Shown: positions 23,319-31,835, counted from the first letter of the stretch. The stretch: DNA of 64,000 bases from CAYSGL01 sp964520985 (GCA_964520985.1 CAZFPB010000002.1:124001-188000); one strand, 5' to 3'. The notes: generated by a model from the letters alone, not told the origin. Numbers and translations: made by a program.

Positions 23319-23747
23319 ATGACGTTAAATAATAACGAACGATGGGTTCGACATCTTTCCAATGTAGTGCTTGATTACGATAGTTGGGTTAACCACATAT
23401 CAACGCTTCGGGCAGATCAACACTATCCACCAACCAACGTGTATCGTACTGCTGATGGATTTATTATTGAAATGGCTGTTGCTGGATTTAAACCAACACA
23501 GTTATCAGTGACCACAGATCCAAGTCAGAAAACGATTACAATCTCAGGTAATCCGATCGATCCTGAATCTACAATCAAACACGATTACGTTCATCGTGGT
23601 ATTTCATCTCGTGATTTTACCAGAACGTGGACAGTAGGTGTTGATAGTTTCAAAGTAGTGTCTTCTGTTTTAGAACAAGGAATACTAACAGTTACGCTAC
23701 GAGTAGAAAGCACACCTGAACTAAGTCATCCAATTACAGTTCGTTGA
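23319..23747 (+). CDS. Small heat-shock protein (Hsp20 / alpha-crystallin)
   Basis: 142 residues from an ATG after AAAGAGGA; a longer frame start at 23274 lacks a ribosome site. The alpha-crystallin domain is clear: NVYRTADGFIIEMAVAGFKPTQLSVTTD, then ITISG, RGISSRDFTRTWTVG, and GILTVTLR (the GxLxIxL-type motif). Small heat-shock proteins hold unfolding proteins without ATP; T4-like and cyanophages often carry one, and they are thought to help virion or enzyme folding. Confidence 0.85.
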   Translation: MTLNNNERWVRHLSNVVLDYDSWVNHISTLRADQHYPPTNVYRTADGFIIEMAVAGFKPTQLSVTTDPSQKTITISGNPIDPESTIKHDYVHRGISSRDFTRTWTVGVDSFKVVSSVLEQGILTVTLRVESTPELSHPITVR

Positions 23748-23764
23748 ACGTGTAATTTAAAAGA

Positions 23765-23800
23765 TGTAAATACGACACTTTTCAACTAGGAAGTGTCGTA
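23765..23800 (+). promoter_or_regulatory. Late box and RBS-sequestering hairpin of the decarboxylase gene
   Basis: TGTAAATA (23765-23772) runs into a perfect 10-bp hairpin tacgacactt/aagtgtcgta (23771-23780 with 23791-23800). The ribosome site agg (23788-23790) is in the 10-nt loop and the last paired base is the A of the start codon. Pairing should limit translation initiation. Confidence 0.65.
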
Positions 23801-24936
23801 TGAATGCTTATCAATTTCTTAATGATTTTTCAATAACTAACGATTACACTCAACCAGTTTTGGCAATCAATCCATCAGTTGTTGATACTAAAATTGATCA
23901 ATTCAAAACAGCACTTCCTCAATTCAATATTCGTTATGCTGTCAAATGTAATCCTCATCCTGCAATTATTGATCGATTAGTCGCTGCCAAACAAAGTTTT
24001 GAAGTTGCATCTCCAGCAGAGATTGAATTGCTGCGTGAAATTGACGATGACGATTTTGATATGTCATCAGTGCTTTATAGCAATCCATTGCGTTCAGATC
24101 AAGCGATTAAATTAGCGGATAGTGTTGGAATCTATAGATATGTCGTTGATAGCAGTCATGGGGTAGATAAGTTAGAAAAATTATGTAGAAACCCAAAGGC
24201 TAGTGTTTATATTCGTATGGTTGTTCCCAATGAATATAGTAAATTTCCGTTAGCCGGTAAGTTTGGGGTAACTGTTGCGGAAGCACACGATATTGTGGCT
24301 CGGTGTGCAGCTTTTGGATTTCCAGTAGCAGGAATTTCATTTCATGTTGGGTCTCAATGTGATCGTTTTGATATGTGGAGCTCTGGGATTGAAATTGCCC
24401 ATCGTATGTTTGATTACATTGTGCAAACTGGAGGTAAGCCGACATTGCTTAACATAGGTGGTGGTTTTCCAGTTCAATATACTGATCGTGTTATGTCTAT
24501 CAATGAAATTGGTTATTCGATCACGGATACCATTGAACGACTTGGTTTTGACAGTGATGTTGAAATGGTTGCGGAACCTGGACGTTTCATGGTGGCTGAA
24601 AGTGGCAAACTGTTAACGAGAGTAATTACCACGAACGTTCGCAATGGCAAGAAATGGGTGTATTTAGATACAGGCGTGTTTCATGGAATTATTGAAGCTT
24701 CATGTAATGATTTCAAATACTCATACATCACCAATTACGGAACTGACGATCTTGTAGAATGTGCAATAGCGGGTCCGACTTGTGATTCATTAGATATTGT
24801 AACACAGTCTCAATTGTTACCAAGTAAACTAACAGATAACGATTTTATTGTGGTAGAAAATGCTGGAGCATATACATCAGCGTACGGTACACATTTTAAC
24901 GGTTTTCCACCTCCTAAGGTGATGATAATCAGATAA
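23800..24936 (+). CDS. PLP-dependent ornithine/lysine decarboxylase (alanine-racemase fold)
   Basis: 378 residues with the full set of fold III decarboxylase motifs: YAVKCNPHP with the PLP Lys at 49, FHVGSQC, NIGGGFP, AEPGRFMV, and near the C-terminus GPTCDSLD with the catalytic Cys and Asp. The spacing follows eukaryotic-type ornithine decarboxylase rather than the larger bacterial enzymes. The product would be putrescine or cadaverine, which neutralises packaged DNA and stabilises RNA. The start codon is locked in a hairpin, so expression is likely controlled. Confidence 0.88.
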   Translation: MNAYQFLNDFSITNDYTQPVLAINPSVVDTKIDQFKTALPQFNIRYAVKCNPHPAIIDRLVAAKQSFEVASPAEIELLREIDDDDFDMSSVLYSNPLRSDQAIKLADSVGIYRYVVDSSHGVDKLEKLCRNPKASVYIRMVVPNEYSKFPLAGKFGVTVAEAHDIVARCAAFGFPVAGISFHVGSQCDRFDMWSSGIEIAHRMFDYIVQTGGKPTLLNIGGGFPVQYTDRVMSINEIGYSITDTIERLGFDSDVEMVAEPGRFMVAESGKLLTRVITTNVRNGKKWVYLDTGVFHGIIEASCNDFKYSYITNYGTDDLVECAIAGPTCDSLDIVTQSQLLPSKLTDNDFIVVENAGAYTSAYGTHFNGFPPPKVMIIR

Positions 24937-24939
24937 ATA
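24932..24939 (+). promoter_or_regulatory. T4-type late promoter box
   Basis: GATAAATA across the end of the decarboxylase gene, 25 nt upstream of the nucleotidyltransferase ATG. Confidence 0.55.
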
Positions 24940-24963
24940 TGTAAAACTTATTGAGAATTCCAC

Positions 24964-26031
24964 ATGAAGTTATTTGAACAAATGCAGAATGAAATCACGC
25001 TTAATAAATGTACAGATCGTAGTTACGTTGTAACATTCGATCAGAGTTTTGTTTCATTTTATGAAGCGTTAAAACTTGATGGATTAGTGACAGAACAAAT
25101 GAGTACTGATGCTGATCCGCAAGGGATTCATATTACTGATTGCCGATTGAATGGTGGAGTTCAAATTATTATCGATCGTCATTATATGTTTGATCGTGAT
25201 AAACCATTTACAGTAAATGTTAGTGGTTTAAAAGAATACGTTGACGTTGTTGAATCAGTTCTTAAACGGTATGGTCAATTGTTAGGTGAAGACATTAAAC
25301 CTAAACAGGTTAAAACTGAAATTGAATACCATAACAAATTGAACCCAAAACTGTGGGAGAATGGTCATAATCCTGAAAAGGCAAAATTGAAAAGCGAAGT
25401 GAGCAAAAAGCTCAAAGAAATTGCTGACCAATTTGTTGAATATCTTAACTTGCCTGACCTAGAGGTTAAAGATGTTATTGTAACTGGTAGCAATGCTAAC
25501 TTTAACTGGAATCCTCATTCTGATATTGATGTGCACGTTGTCGTAGATATGGATCAGGTTAAAGAACAATATGGTTCGATTATTGAAGATTTCTTTGAAA
25601 CAAAACGTTTTTATTGGAATGACCAACATGACATAACAATTCGCAAGTTGCCAGTTGAATTGTATGTGCAAGGAGAGGATGATCTCGTTGCTACTGCTGT
25701 ATGGTCAATCAACGACAACAAGTGGGTTGTTCAACCAAAGTATACCAAACCAACAGTTGACAGTTGGGAGGTCAAATCTAAAGCTGCTGATTGGATCAAC
25801 AAAATTGATAATATGTCACAACATAGTCGTGGTGATCGTGCGGATGAGATGTTAAGTAAGTTAAATCGTTATCGTCGTGCAGGTCTTTCATCGAAAGGTG
25901 AATTGTCTGTAGAAAATTTGGTATACAAAACGTTACGTAATCTTGGATATATTGAACAGTTAGCGAAGTATCGAAGTGACGAATTTGACCGACAATTATC
26001 AATTGAAGACGAAGAATGGTGGAAAGGATAA
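24964..26031 (+). CDS. Nucleotidyltransferase-fold protein with capsid-targeting-like N-terminus
   Basis: 355 residues. The centre has the polymerase-beta nucleotidyltransferase signature: VTGSNANFNWNPHSDIDVHVVVD (about residues 178-200), with GS and the DxD metal ligands. A helical LNPKLWENGHNPEKAKLKSEVSKKL segment precedes it. The N-terminus MKLFEQMQNEITLNK and the late box suggest packaging in the head, as for T4 internal proteins. The substrate is unknown: it might add a nucleotide to RNA or protein. Injected nucleotidyltransferases would act at once on the host. Confidence 0.75.
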   Translation: MKLFEQMQNEITLNKCTDRSYVVTFDQSFVSFYEALKLDGLVTEQMSTDADPQGIHITDCRLNGGVQIIIDRHYMFDRDKPFTVNVSGLKEYVDVVESVLKRYGQLLGEDIKPKQVKTEIEYHNKLNPKLWENGHNPEKAKLKSEVSKKLKEIADQFVEYLNLPDLEVKDVIVTGSNANFNWNPHSDIDVHVVVDMDQVKEQYGSIIEDFFETKRFYWNDQHDITIRKLPVELYVQGEDDLVATAVWSINDNKWVVQPKYTKPTVDSWEVKSKAADWINKIDNMSQHSRGDRADEMLSKLNRYRRAGLSSKGELSVENLVYKTLRNLGYIEQLAKYRSDEFDRQLSIEDEEWWKG

Positions 26032-26788
26032 TCCATATCAGTTTTTAACTGATAGAAAGATAATTCGCCAATATTTGGATGCTGTTAAGTTAGATGGTGC
26101 GACGTATATTATTCGAGATGATGGTATTATTGATGTTGATGGTTCAATTAACCACACGCTAGTGGAACGTTTATGGACACGTTTTCCGGTTAAATTTGGT
26201 ACTGTGACTGGAAATTTTGATTGCAGGAGCACCATGTTAAAAACCTTACATGGTGCTCCTGATGTAGTTAAAGGTTCTTTCAATTGTACTGATAATGAGT
26301 TATCATCATTATTGTGGTGTCCGCGAGAAGTTGGTGGATCATTTCTGTGTTCTAATAATTGGTTGACCTCTCTCCAACATGGTCCTAGTGAGGTTGGAGA
26401 CATGTATACATGTTCTTATAATAAACTAACTAATTTGATCGGCGCGCCTAATCAAGTTAGAGATTTTAATTGTCATATGAATCCTTTAACGTCATTGAAG
26501 GGAATGCCCAAAAAAATATTAGATACGTTGATATGTTATATTGAACGAGGAACCGAAAAAGAAGCAAACCTCGATTATCGATTAATTCGTAATTATTTTG
26601 ATCACTCACCCTCTACCGTGATCTGTAGTTTGAGTACTACCGTGTTAAATTGGTTGACTAACAATGGTATTCATACATTTCAAATTGTAGGAGAACCCGA
26701 TGTTGGAAAACTATTTTGCACTACCGATATATTAACTGCTCAAGAGCAGATGATTGATCTTGGCTATAGTGAATTTGCAAAAATATAA
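25976..26788 (+). CDS. 'GAP' repeat protein, family member
   Basis: Repeats of about 20 residues with the pattern FGTVTGNFDCRSTMLKTLHGAPDVVKGSFNC, DNELSSLLWCPREVGGSFLC and so on, like degenerate leucine-rich repeats, and the family ending LTAQEQMIDLGYSEFAKI. The start is uncertain: the longest frame begins at GTG 25976, overlapping the previous gene by 56 nt, while the family's conserved start is near 26035, where no standard start codon is present. Function unknown; the fold suggests protein or sugar binding. Confidence 0.65.
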   Translation: MTNLTDNYQLKTKNGGKDNPYQFLTDRKIIRQYLDAVKLDGATYIIRDDGIIDVDGSINHTLVERLWTRFPVKFGTVTGNFDCRSTMLKTLHGAPDVVKGSFNCTDNELSSLLWCPREVGGSFLCSNNWLTSLQHGPSEVGDMYTCSYNKLTNLIGAPNQVRDFNCHMNPLTSLKGMPKKILDTLICYIERGTEKEANLDYRLIRNYFDHSPSTVICSLSTTVLNWLTNNGIHTFQIVGEPDVGKLFCTTDILTAQEQMIDLGYSEFAKI

Positions 26789-26838
26789 ATTATTTGTTGA
26801 CGACAAATATTTTTTTGGAAGACTATTACTCTGGCTGA

Positions 26839-26846
26839 TATAAATA
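26839..26846 (+). promoter_or_regulatory. T4-type late promoter box
   Basis: Exact TATAAATA, 57 nt upstream of the NAMPT gene, followed by a small hairpin (tatcac/gtggta) and an AAAGGAG ribosome site. Confidence 0.6.
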
Positions 26847-26903
26847 ACTGTATCACGCTGATAGACGGTGTGGTAATTTCACAATAATAGAAAGGAGTTT
26901 TCT

Positions 26904-28331
26904 ATGACCTACGAAAGCATTATTGACAATCCTCTTGTCCACAGTGATTCATACAAATATTCGCAATACCTGCAACTCCCTCCAAACAGTGAAGACAGCA
27001 GCACGTATGTTGAGTCTCGTGGCGGTCGATATCCACAAACTGTAGTGTTTGGTAACCAAGCATTGGTCAAAAGTCGGTTTATGAAACCGATTACTCGTCA
27101 ACATGTGGAAGAAGCACATGAGCTGCTTACAGAACATGGTGAACCTTTTAATTACGATGGATTCATGAAAATCGTACGCAAGTACGGTGGTTATATGCCG
27201 CTTCGAATTGAGGCGGTTGCAGAAGGATCTGTTGTTCCGACGGGCAATACGTTGCTTCGTGTTCGTCCGACTGACAGTGAGTTCGTGTGGCTTCCTGGTT
27301 TCTGGGAAACTGAAATTCTACGTGGTACTTGGTATCCAACTACTGTTGCTACGTACAGCTGGCATATCAAAAAAATCATTAAACGGTATTTGGAAAAGAC
27401 TGGTACACCAGAACTGATTGATTTCAAACTGCACGATTTTGGTGCACGTGGAGTAAGTTCACGCGAATCTGCAGGTCTTGGTGGTCTTGCTCACTTGGTT
27501 AACTTCAAAGGAACTGACACTGTTTCTGCACTTGCATATGGTCGTGCATTTTATAACTGTCGGATGGCTGGATATTCGATTCCTGCTTCTGAACACAGCA
27601 CGATGACGAGCTGGGGTGGGCGCGAAGGTGAAGTTGCAGCAATGAATAACATGTTGCAACAATTTACAAAGCCAGGTCAATTGGTAGCATGTGTAAGTGA
27701 CAGTTATGATATTATGAATGCTTGCCTCAATATTTGGGGTGGTGTTCTGAAAGAAAAAGTACTGCAACTGCATGCCATCGGCGGTAAACTGGTTGTTCGT
27801 CCAGATAGTGGTGATCCTGTTGAGATTACGCTTCAAGTAGTTGAGGCGCTGGCGAGCCGATTTGGTTTTACCACTAACAGCAAAGGATATAAAGTACTGC
27901 ACCCAGCAGTTGGTATTATCCAAGGGGATGGTATTGACGAAGCAATGGTTGAGAAAATTCTTGCAAATTATGAAAAACATGGTTGGTCGGCAGACAACAT
28001 TACTTTTGGTTCTGGTGGTAAACTGCTGCAAGCCCACACTCGTGACGACCAAAAATTTGCAATGAAAATGTCGGCGATTAAAGTGGATAACGAATGGCGT
28101 GATGTGTTCAAAGATCCGATCACTGATCCTGGCAAGAAATCGAAACGTGGTATTCTGACGTTGGAACGGAACATTCATTCTGGTAACTATCGTACGGTAA
28201 GTGATAGCCAGGAAATCAAAGGTAGCGATGGTTGGTATAACGCAATGCTTCCTATCTATGATACTGGAGAGATGTTTAACGAAGTTGCATTTGACCAAGT
28301 ACGTGCAAACGCGGAAGCAGGGGGCATATAA
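26904..28331 (+). CDS. nadV: Nicotinamide phosphoribosyltransferase (NAMPT / NadV)
   Basis: 475 residues, the usual length. Clear family features: DSYKYSQYLQLPPN at the start, TYVESRGG, FKLHDFGARGVSSRESAGLGG (about 172-192) with the catalytic His region, SIPASEHSTMTSWGGR, VRPDSGDP, and GIIQGDGID. The enzyme converts nicotinamide and PRPP to NMN, the first step of a two-step NAD salvage used by phages such as KVP40 and shown to counter NAD-depleting defences. The second enzyme (NMN adenylyltransferase) is not in this window. It heads a cluster of NAD- and nucleoside-related genes. Confidence 0.95.
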   Translation: MTYESIIDNPLVHSDSYKYSQYLQLPPNSEDSSTYVESRGGRYPQTVVFGNQALVKSRFMKPITRQHVEEAHELLTEHGEPFNYDGFMKIVRKYGGYMPLRIEAVAEGSVVPTGNTLLRVRPTDSEFVWLPGFWETEILRGTWYPTTVATYSWHIKKIIKRYLEKTGTPELIDFKLHDFGARGVSSRESAGLGGLAHLVNFKGTDTVSALAYGRAFYNCRMAGYSIPASEHSTMTSWGGREGEVAAMNNMLQQFTKPGQLVACVSDSYDIMNACLNIWGGVLKEKVLQLHAIGGKLVVRPDSGDPVEITLQVVEALASRFGFTTNSKGYKVLHPAVGIIQGDGIDEAMVEKILANYEKHGWSADNITFGSGGKLLQAHTRDDQKFAMKMSAIKVDNEWRDVFKDPITDPGKKSKRGILTLERNIHSGNYRTVSDSQEIKGSDGWYNAMLPIYDTGEMFNEVAFDQVRANAEAGGI

Positions 28332-28345
28332 GCCCCCTTTTGTTG
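28320..28345 (+). terminator. Intrinsic terminator at the end of NAMPT
   Basis: gggggc-atataa-gccccc followed by a T-rich run. The stop codon TAA of NAMPT lies in the loop, so the hairpin overlaps the end of the gene. Confidence 0.8.
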
Positions 28346-28364
28346 TTTATTAGGATAATAAAAA

Positions 28365-29123
28365 ATGGCTACTATTGTTAAATGTCCAAAAGAATTTGAA
28401 CCACCTATCACTGTATTTGTAGCAGGTGGTATTTCCAATACTGCAGATTGGCAAAAGAAATTTACTGATCTATTGTATCTTACGTTATCGGATCGTGTTC
28501 ATCTTATTAATCCACGTCGTGAAAGTTTTGACATTTCAGATCCAACTCAATCCGAGTATCAGATTGACTGGGAACATCGTCATCTAATGCATAGTGATCA
28601 TGCAATCTTTTGGTTCTCACATGAAACGCTGTGTCCAATCACGTTGTTTGAATTGGGTAAATGGCTGGCGAGTAGGAAAGATGTTCATATTGGTGTGCAT
28701 CCAGATTATGCACGTAGATTGGATGTAATCCATCAAACAGCTCATTTTAATCCTGAGATCAAGATTCATAGTACAATCGAAGATTTGGCTCGATCATTAG
28801 TTAATAAGTTGATTGAACAGTATGGTGAATCGATAACTCCATTCCGTACATATGGCATTATGAGACGGTACTATGAAACACCGCCAGCTAATGTGCCTGA
28901 TGTGTGGAAAGTAACAGTGCAATATCAACATAATAGACAATGGCCTGACACTTCTGCATTGTCACATTCATTGGTACGTTTGGTAGATGTTCTAGTAGAT
29001 CTCACAACAGGCAAAGTTATAAAGCAGAGATTTGCTGAAGAAGATGCACCACCTATTAGTTTATTTGACAATTCTCCTTTAATGGATGAAAGGTTTTTAA
29101 GTCAACAACGTGAGCTGTTGTAA
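28365..29123 (+). CDS. Nucleoside 2-deoxyribosyltransferase-like protein
   Basis: 252 residues. The N-terminal 150 match the family: VFVAGGISNTADWQKKF, VHLINPRRESFD, DWEHRHLMHSDHAIFWFSHETLCPITLFELGKW with the catalytic-type Glu, and VHIGVHPDY. The C-terminal 90 residues are an extra domain. The family cleaves or exchanges bases on deoxynucleosides or NAD-like substrates. Its place right after NAMPT suggests a role in base or NAD salvage. Confidence 0.8.
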   Translation: MATIVKCPKEFEPPITVFVAGGISNTADWQKKFTDLLYLTLSDRVHLINPRRESFDISDPTQSEYQIDWEHRHLMHSDHAIFWFSHETLCPITLFELGKWLASRKDVHIGVHPDYARRLDVIHQTAHFNPEIKIHSTIEDLARSLVNKLIEQYGESITPFRTYGIMRRYYETPPANVPDVWKVTVQYQHNRQWPDTSALSHSLVRLVDVLVDLTTGKVIKQRFAEEDAPPISLFDNSPLMDERFLSQQRELL

Positions 29124-29128
29124 TATCT

Positions 29129-29668
29129 GTGTTGCTTAAATGTTATGCAGGAGTGGGATCTCGTTCCACTCCTAAACACATAATCGAACTGTTTGTAGAA
29201 TTTGCTCATTACGCTGCTGAAAAACAGTGGACGTTATATTCAGGGGCCGCTGCTGGCGCTGATCAAGCCTTTGAAAAAGGATGCGATCTAGGCAACGGAA
29301 GCAAACAAATATTTTTGCCGTGGCCAAGATTCTGTAATAACCGATCACAACTGATTGAAATTGATCCACGTGCTTTTACTATTGTCCAATCGTTGCATCC
29401 TGTGTACAATGATCTCAGTGTAGGAGCTCGTAAGTTAGTTGCACGTGATGTTCTTCAGGTGTTGGGTTATGATTTATTCACTCCTGTTGACTTCGTATTA
29501 TGTTATACTGCAGATGGTTGCGAATCCGTAGAAGAATACAATAAAGATACGGGCGGAACTGGAATTGCAATATCAGTAGCTTCTAAATTTAGGATTCCTG
29601 TGTTTAACGTTGGGCGTGATATTTCACGAGCTGACGATGCACTTGCTCGTTTAGATATTAAATGGTGA
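29129..29668 (+). CDS. SLOG/DprA-like Rossmann protein
   Basis: 179 residues from a GTG. LKCYAGVGSRSTPKHIIELFVEFAHYAAEKQWTLYSGAAAGADQAFEKGC carries the GSR and SGxAxGAD motifs of the SLOG superfamily (DprA, LOG and relatives), which bind nucleotides such as ADP-ribose or NAD derivatives. TGGTGIAISVASKFRIPVFN near the end is the second half of the site. Within the NAD cluster it may sense or process NAD-derived signals. Function is inferred from fold and context only. Confidence 0.75.
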   Translation: MLLKCYAGVGSRSTPKHIIELFVEFAHYAAEKQWTLYSGAAAGADQAFEKGCDLGNGSKQIFLPWPRFCNNRSQLIEIDPRAFTIVQSLHPVYNDLSVGARKLVARDVLQVLGYDLFTPVDFVLCYTADGCESVEEYNKDTGGTGIAISVASKFRIPVFNVGRDISRADDALARLDIKW

Positions 29669-29672
29669 TGGT

Positions 29673-29840
29673 ATGGAACAATATAAATTGATTCGTGGTG
29701 GATATCAGGATCTTAGTGAAATTGAAAACACTGTAAACTTTTATATCAGCAAAGGATATAAACCAGTTGGACAACTATTAGTTGTTGAACCAACTGCATC
29801 AACACCTTTGTTCTTTCTTCAACAAATGGAATTGCAATAG
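29673..29840 (+). CDS. DUF1737-like small protein
   Basis: 55 residues: EQYKLIRGGYQDLSEIENTVNFYISKGYKPVGQLLVVEP fits the DUF1737 pattern (YKLV... L...VN..I..GW.P.G), a small alpha/beta protein of unknown role common in phages. Its stop overlaps the GTG of the NADAR gene. Confidence 0.65.
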   Translation: MEQYKLIRGGYQDLSEIENTVNFYISKGYKPVGQLLVVEPTASTPLFFLQQMELQ

Positions 29841-30307
29841 TGACATTTCAAATAGTAGAACCGATTTTATCTTTTGATGGCCCATATCGTTTCCTGTCTA
29901 ATTTTTACCCAGCACCGATTAAGTGGCGAGGGTTAGAATGGACCACATCAGAGCACGCATATCAAGCATCAAAAACAAGTAATAAACTGCTACAACAGTT
30001 TATTTCGACGTTACCTACTCCTAATGATGCTAAACAAGTTGGTAAGGCGTTAAGACTGCCATCTAATTGGGATGAAATTAAATTCACTTACATGCGTAGT
30101 GTTGTAAAAGCCAAATTTACGCAAAATCCTAAATTGTTGGAAGCGTTAATTGAAACGTATCCAGCTCATTTAGAAGAGGGGAATTGGTGGAAGGATACGT
30201 GCTGGGGTGTTTGTCCTGTTGGTTCGGGAAATGGAGAAAACCATCTAGGAAAAATTCTGATGGAATTAAGATTGCATTACTGTACAGAAAATGCATTTGG
30301 ATATTGA
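29840..30307 (+). CDS. NADAR family N-glycosidase (YbiA-like)
   Basis: 155 residues with the family signature FDGPYRFLSNFYPAPIKWRGLEWTTSEHAYQASKT near the start, then FTQNPKLLEALIETYPAHLEEGNWWKDTCWGVC and GENHLGKILMELR. NADAR proteins are N-glycosidases acting on ADP-ribosylated or ribosylated nucleobases; some remove ADP-ribose from guanine in DNA and some act in riboflavin-intermediate removal. Beside NAMPT it could undo ADP-ribosylation damage or clear NAD breakdown products. Confidence 0.9.
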   Translation: MTFQIVEPILSFDGPYRFLSNFYPAPIKWRGLEWTTSEHAYQASKTSNKLLQQFISTLPTPNDAKQVGKALRLPSNWDEIKFTYMRSVVKAKFTQNPKLLEALIETYPAHLEEGNWWKDTCWGVCPVGSGNGENHLGKILMELRLHYCTENAFGY

Positions 30308-30314
30308 GGTTAGT

Positions 30315-31022
30315 ATGACCAAGAGTAAAAGATACATTTATTTAAGTGGTGGAATGCAGCACGCTGAGGAGCTGGGTGGTGTTTGGCGCGCTACGTGCAG
30401 TGAACGTCTGGACGAACTCGGATTCATTCCGGTCAATATTACTGCAATGGATATTGCATATAGTAAACAGTATGGAGTAGTTGAACCGTGCTTTGAATAT
30501 AAAGATAATGAGCGTCATGTAGAAAAGAAATTGAACATTAGAAATCATTTTGTGTATGCTGATCTTGGTATCATTGAAGATTTCTGTTCAGCTCTTATTG
30601 TGTATTATGATGAGAGCGTACGTAAAGGTGCTGGAACATTATGCGAATGTCAGAAGGCATATGATCATAGAATTCCAGTGTTTCTTGTTAATGGATATGA
30701 TTCGTTTGACCAAGTTCCAGGATGGTTGCAGGGGTTAACTACTAAGATGTTTAGTAGTTTTGAGCAGTTGTACCAATATTTGGAGCAGGTAACAGATAAT
30801 GTAGCAATTCGCAAAGACATTCGTCAAGACAACATCGATAGCCATTTGTGTTTGGCATGCGGAACTATCGAAAATATTAGCAGCTCAAGATTAGTTGATC
30901 CTGAGTTCCTTCCGGAATATTGCACTAGCTGTAATCAGTTAGATACGCAATTAAACAAGCATACTAAGCAAGATAGATATCGATATTTTTGTAACTATCT
31001 GCTTGAATTAAATCGGCATTAA
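30315..31022 (+). CDS. Nucleoside deoxyribosyltransferase-like protein with zinc finger
   Basis: 235 residues from the ATG after GAGG. The N-terminal domain starts YIYLSGGMQHAEELGGVWRATCSERLDELGF and has DLGIIEDFCSALIVYYDESVRKGAGTLCECQKAYDHRIPVFLV, the deoxyribosyltransferase-like fold with its Glu replaced region (GTLCE). The C-terminal 60 residues hold CLACG...CTSC, a zinc finger. It closes the NAD/nucleoside cluster. Confidence 0.7.
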   Translation: MTKSKRYIYLSGGMQHAEELGGVWRATCSERLDELGFIPVNITAMDIAYSKQYGVVEPCFEYKDNERHVEKKLNIRNHFVYADLGIIEDFCSALIVYYDESVRKGAGTLCECQKAYDHRIPVFLVNGYDSFDQVPGWLQGLTTKMFSSFEQLYQYLEQVTDNVAIRKDIRQDNIDSHLCLACGTIENISSSRLVDPEFLPEYCTSCNQLDTQLNKHTKQDRYRYFCNYLLELNRH

Positions 31023-31038
31023 TAGAGAGGTAACTAAT

Positions 31039-31335
31039 ATGCCATATATCGTTGAAGATAAACGTCGTGTACTACAACAGTCTATTGATTCGTTGGTTAA
31101 TGATCTGAGACAGCTGGAGTGTGACGATTCAAATAATTCCATGGCGGGTAATATTAATTATGTATTCACTACTGTATTGGCAAGAGTCTATAGCCCTGTT
31201 AACTATGATAACGTTAACGAAGTCTCTGGAATTCTTAGTTGCGTAGATAAAGAGTTTTATCGTCGCCTTGCAGCACCATACGAAGATCAGAAGTCGTTTG
31301 ATAACGGTGATGTGTTTCCGTCTGATATTGGTTAA
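31039..31335 (+). CDS. Hypothetical protein
   Basis: 98 residues, helical, starting MPYIVEDKRRVLQQSIDSLVNDLRQLECDD. It resembles small uncharacterised proteins with a KRxxLDxxIxxL opening found in phages and bacteria. RBS AGAGAGG. Function unknown. Confidence 0.6.
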   Translation: MPYIVEDKRRVLQQSIDSLVNDLRQLECDDSNNSMAGNINYVFTTVLARVYSPVNYDNVNEVSGILSCVDKEFYRRLAAPYEDQKSFDNGDVFPSDIG

Positions 31336-31347
31336 TTAGACGCCTTG

Positions 31348-31394
31348 GATATAATCGCCGTCAAATAATAATAGTAAATACCGGCGATTATATC
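31348..31394 (+). repeat. Perfect 13-bp inverted repeat upstream of a small gene
   Basis: gatataatcgccg (31348-31360) and cggcgattatatc (31382-31394) with a 21-nt A/T loop that contains gtaaatac. The next gene's ribosome site starts 5 nt later. It may be a terminator, an operator or an mRNA-stabilising leader hairpin. Confidence 0.6.
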
Positions 31395-31410
31395 TTTATA
31401 GGTGATTATT

Positions 31411-31587
31411 ATGTTAAACGAATCAGATACATTATACGTTGTTCAAGTTAACGGCGTTAATATGGGACAACCTCAACCATCGTACAGATTAGCTGAAGCT
31501 ACAATTGTACACCTTCCTCAAGATATGCAACGCGAAGCTCGCGTAGTTCCTATTTCAAGAACAGGCCAGCAATTGCTATTAGGTTAA
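31411..31587 (+). CDS. Small hypothetical protein
   Basis: 58 residues from the ATG after TAGGTG (MLNESDTLYVVQVNGVNMGQPQ...). Beta-rich: VVQVNG, EARVVPISRTGQQLLL. A phage family with this ending (xVxVxxDGxQLLLG) is common but uncharacterised. Confidence 0.55.
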   Translation: MLNESDTLYVVQVNGVNMGQPQPSYRLAEATIVHLPQDMQREARVVPISRTGQQLLLG

Positions 31588-31648
31588 AAAGTTAGACGTA
31601 TTGCCCCCTTTTGTAGTAAATATAACGAATGTGCAAAGAGGGGAAAGT

Positions 31649-31792
31649 ATGAACACGGATACACATGAAAGTTTATTGGAACTGATAGATCAGATCATTG
31701 AAGTTTTATCTGATTATGAGGACAGATACATAGTTCCATTAGAACTTGCTGTTCAGTTGCGTGAAGTTGTTCAAATTATTCCAGAAGAATAA
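31649..31792 (+). CDS. Small helical protein
   Basis: 47 residues, acidic and helical (HESLLELIDQIIEVLSDYEDRY). A strong AGAGGGGAAAG ribosome site precedes the ATG. Unknown. Confidence 0.5.
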   Translation: MNTDTHESLLELIDQIIEVLSDYEDRYIVPLELAVQLREVVQIIPEE

Positions 31793-31835
31793 CGAATTAA
31801 AACTAAATAATAGACTATTTCAAGGATTTTGTGTT

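Noticed and set aside
27459..28298. 279-codon open frame on the minus strand opposite NAMPT
   Set aside because: It is the antisense shadow of a certain enzyme gene; the predicted protein is low in conserved motifs and has no ribosome site.
26904..31022. NMN adenylyltransferase or ADP-ribose pyrophosphate synthetase completing the NAD pathway
   Set aside because: No gene in the cluster has the HxGH or related motif of those enzymes.
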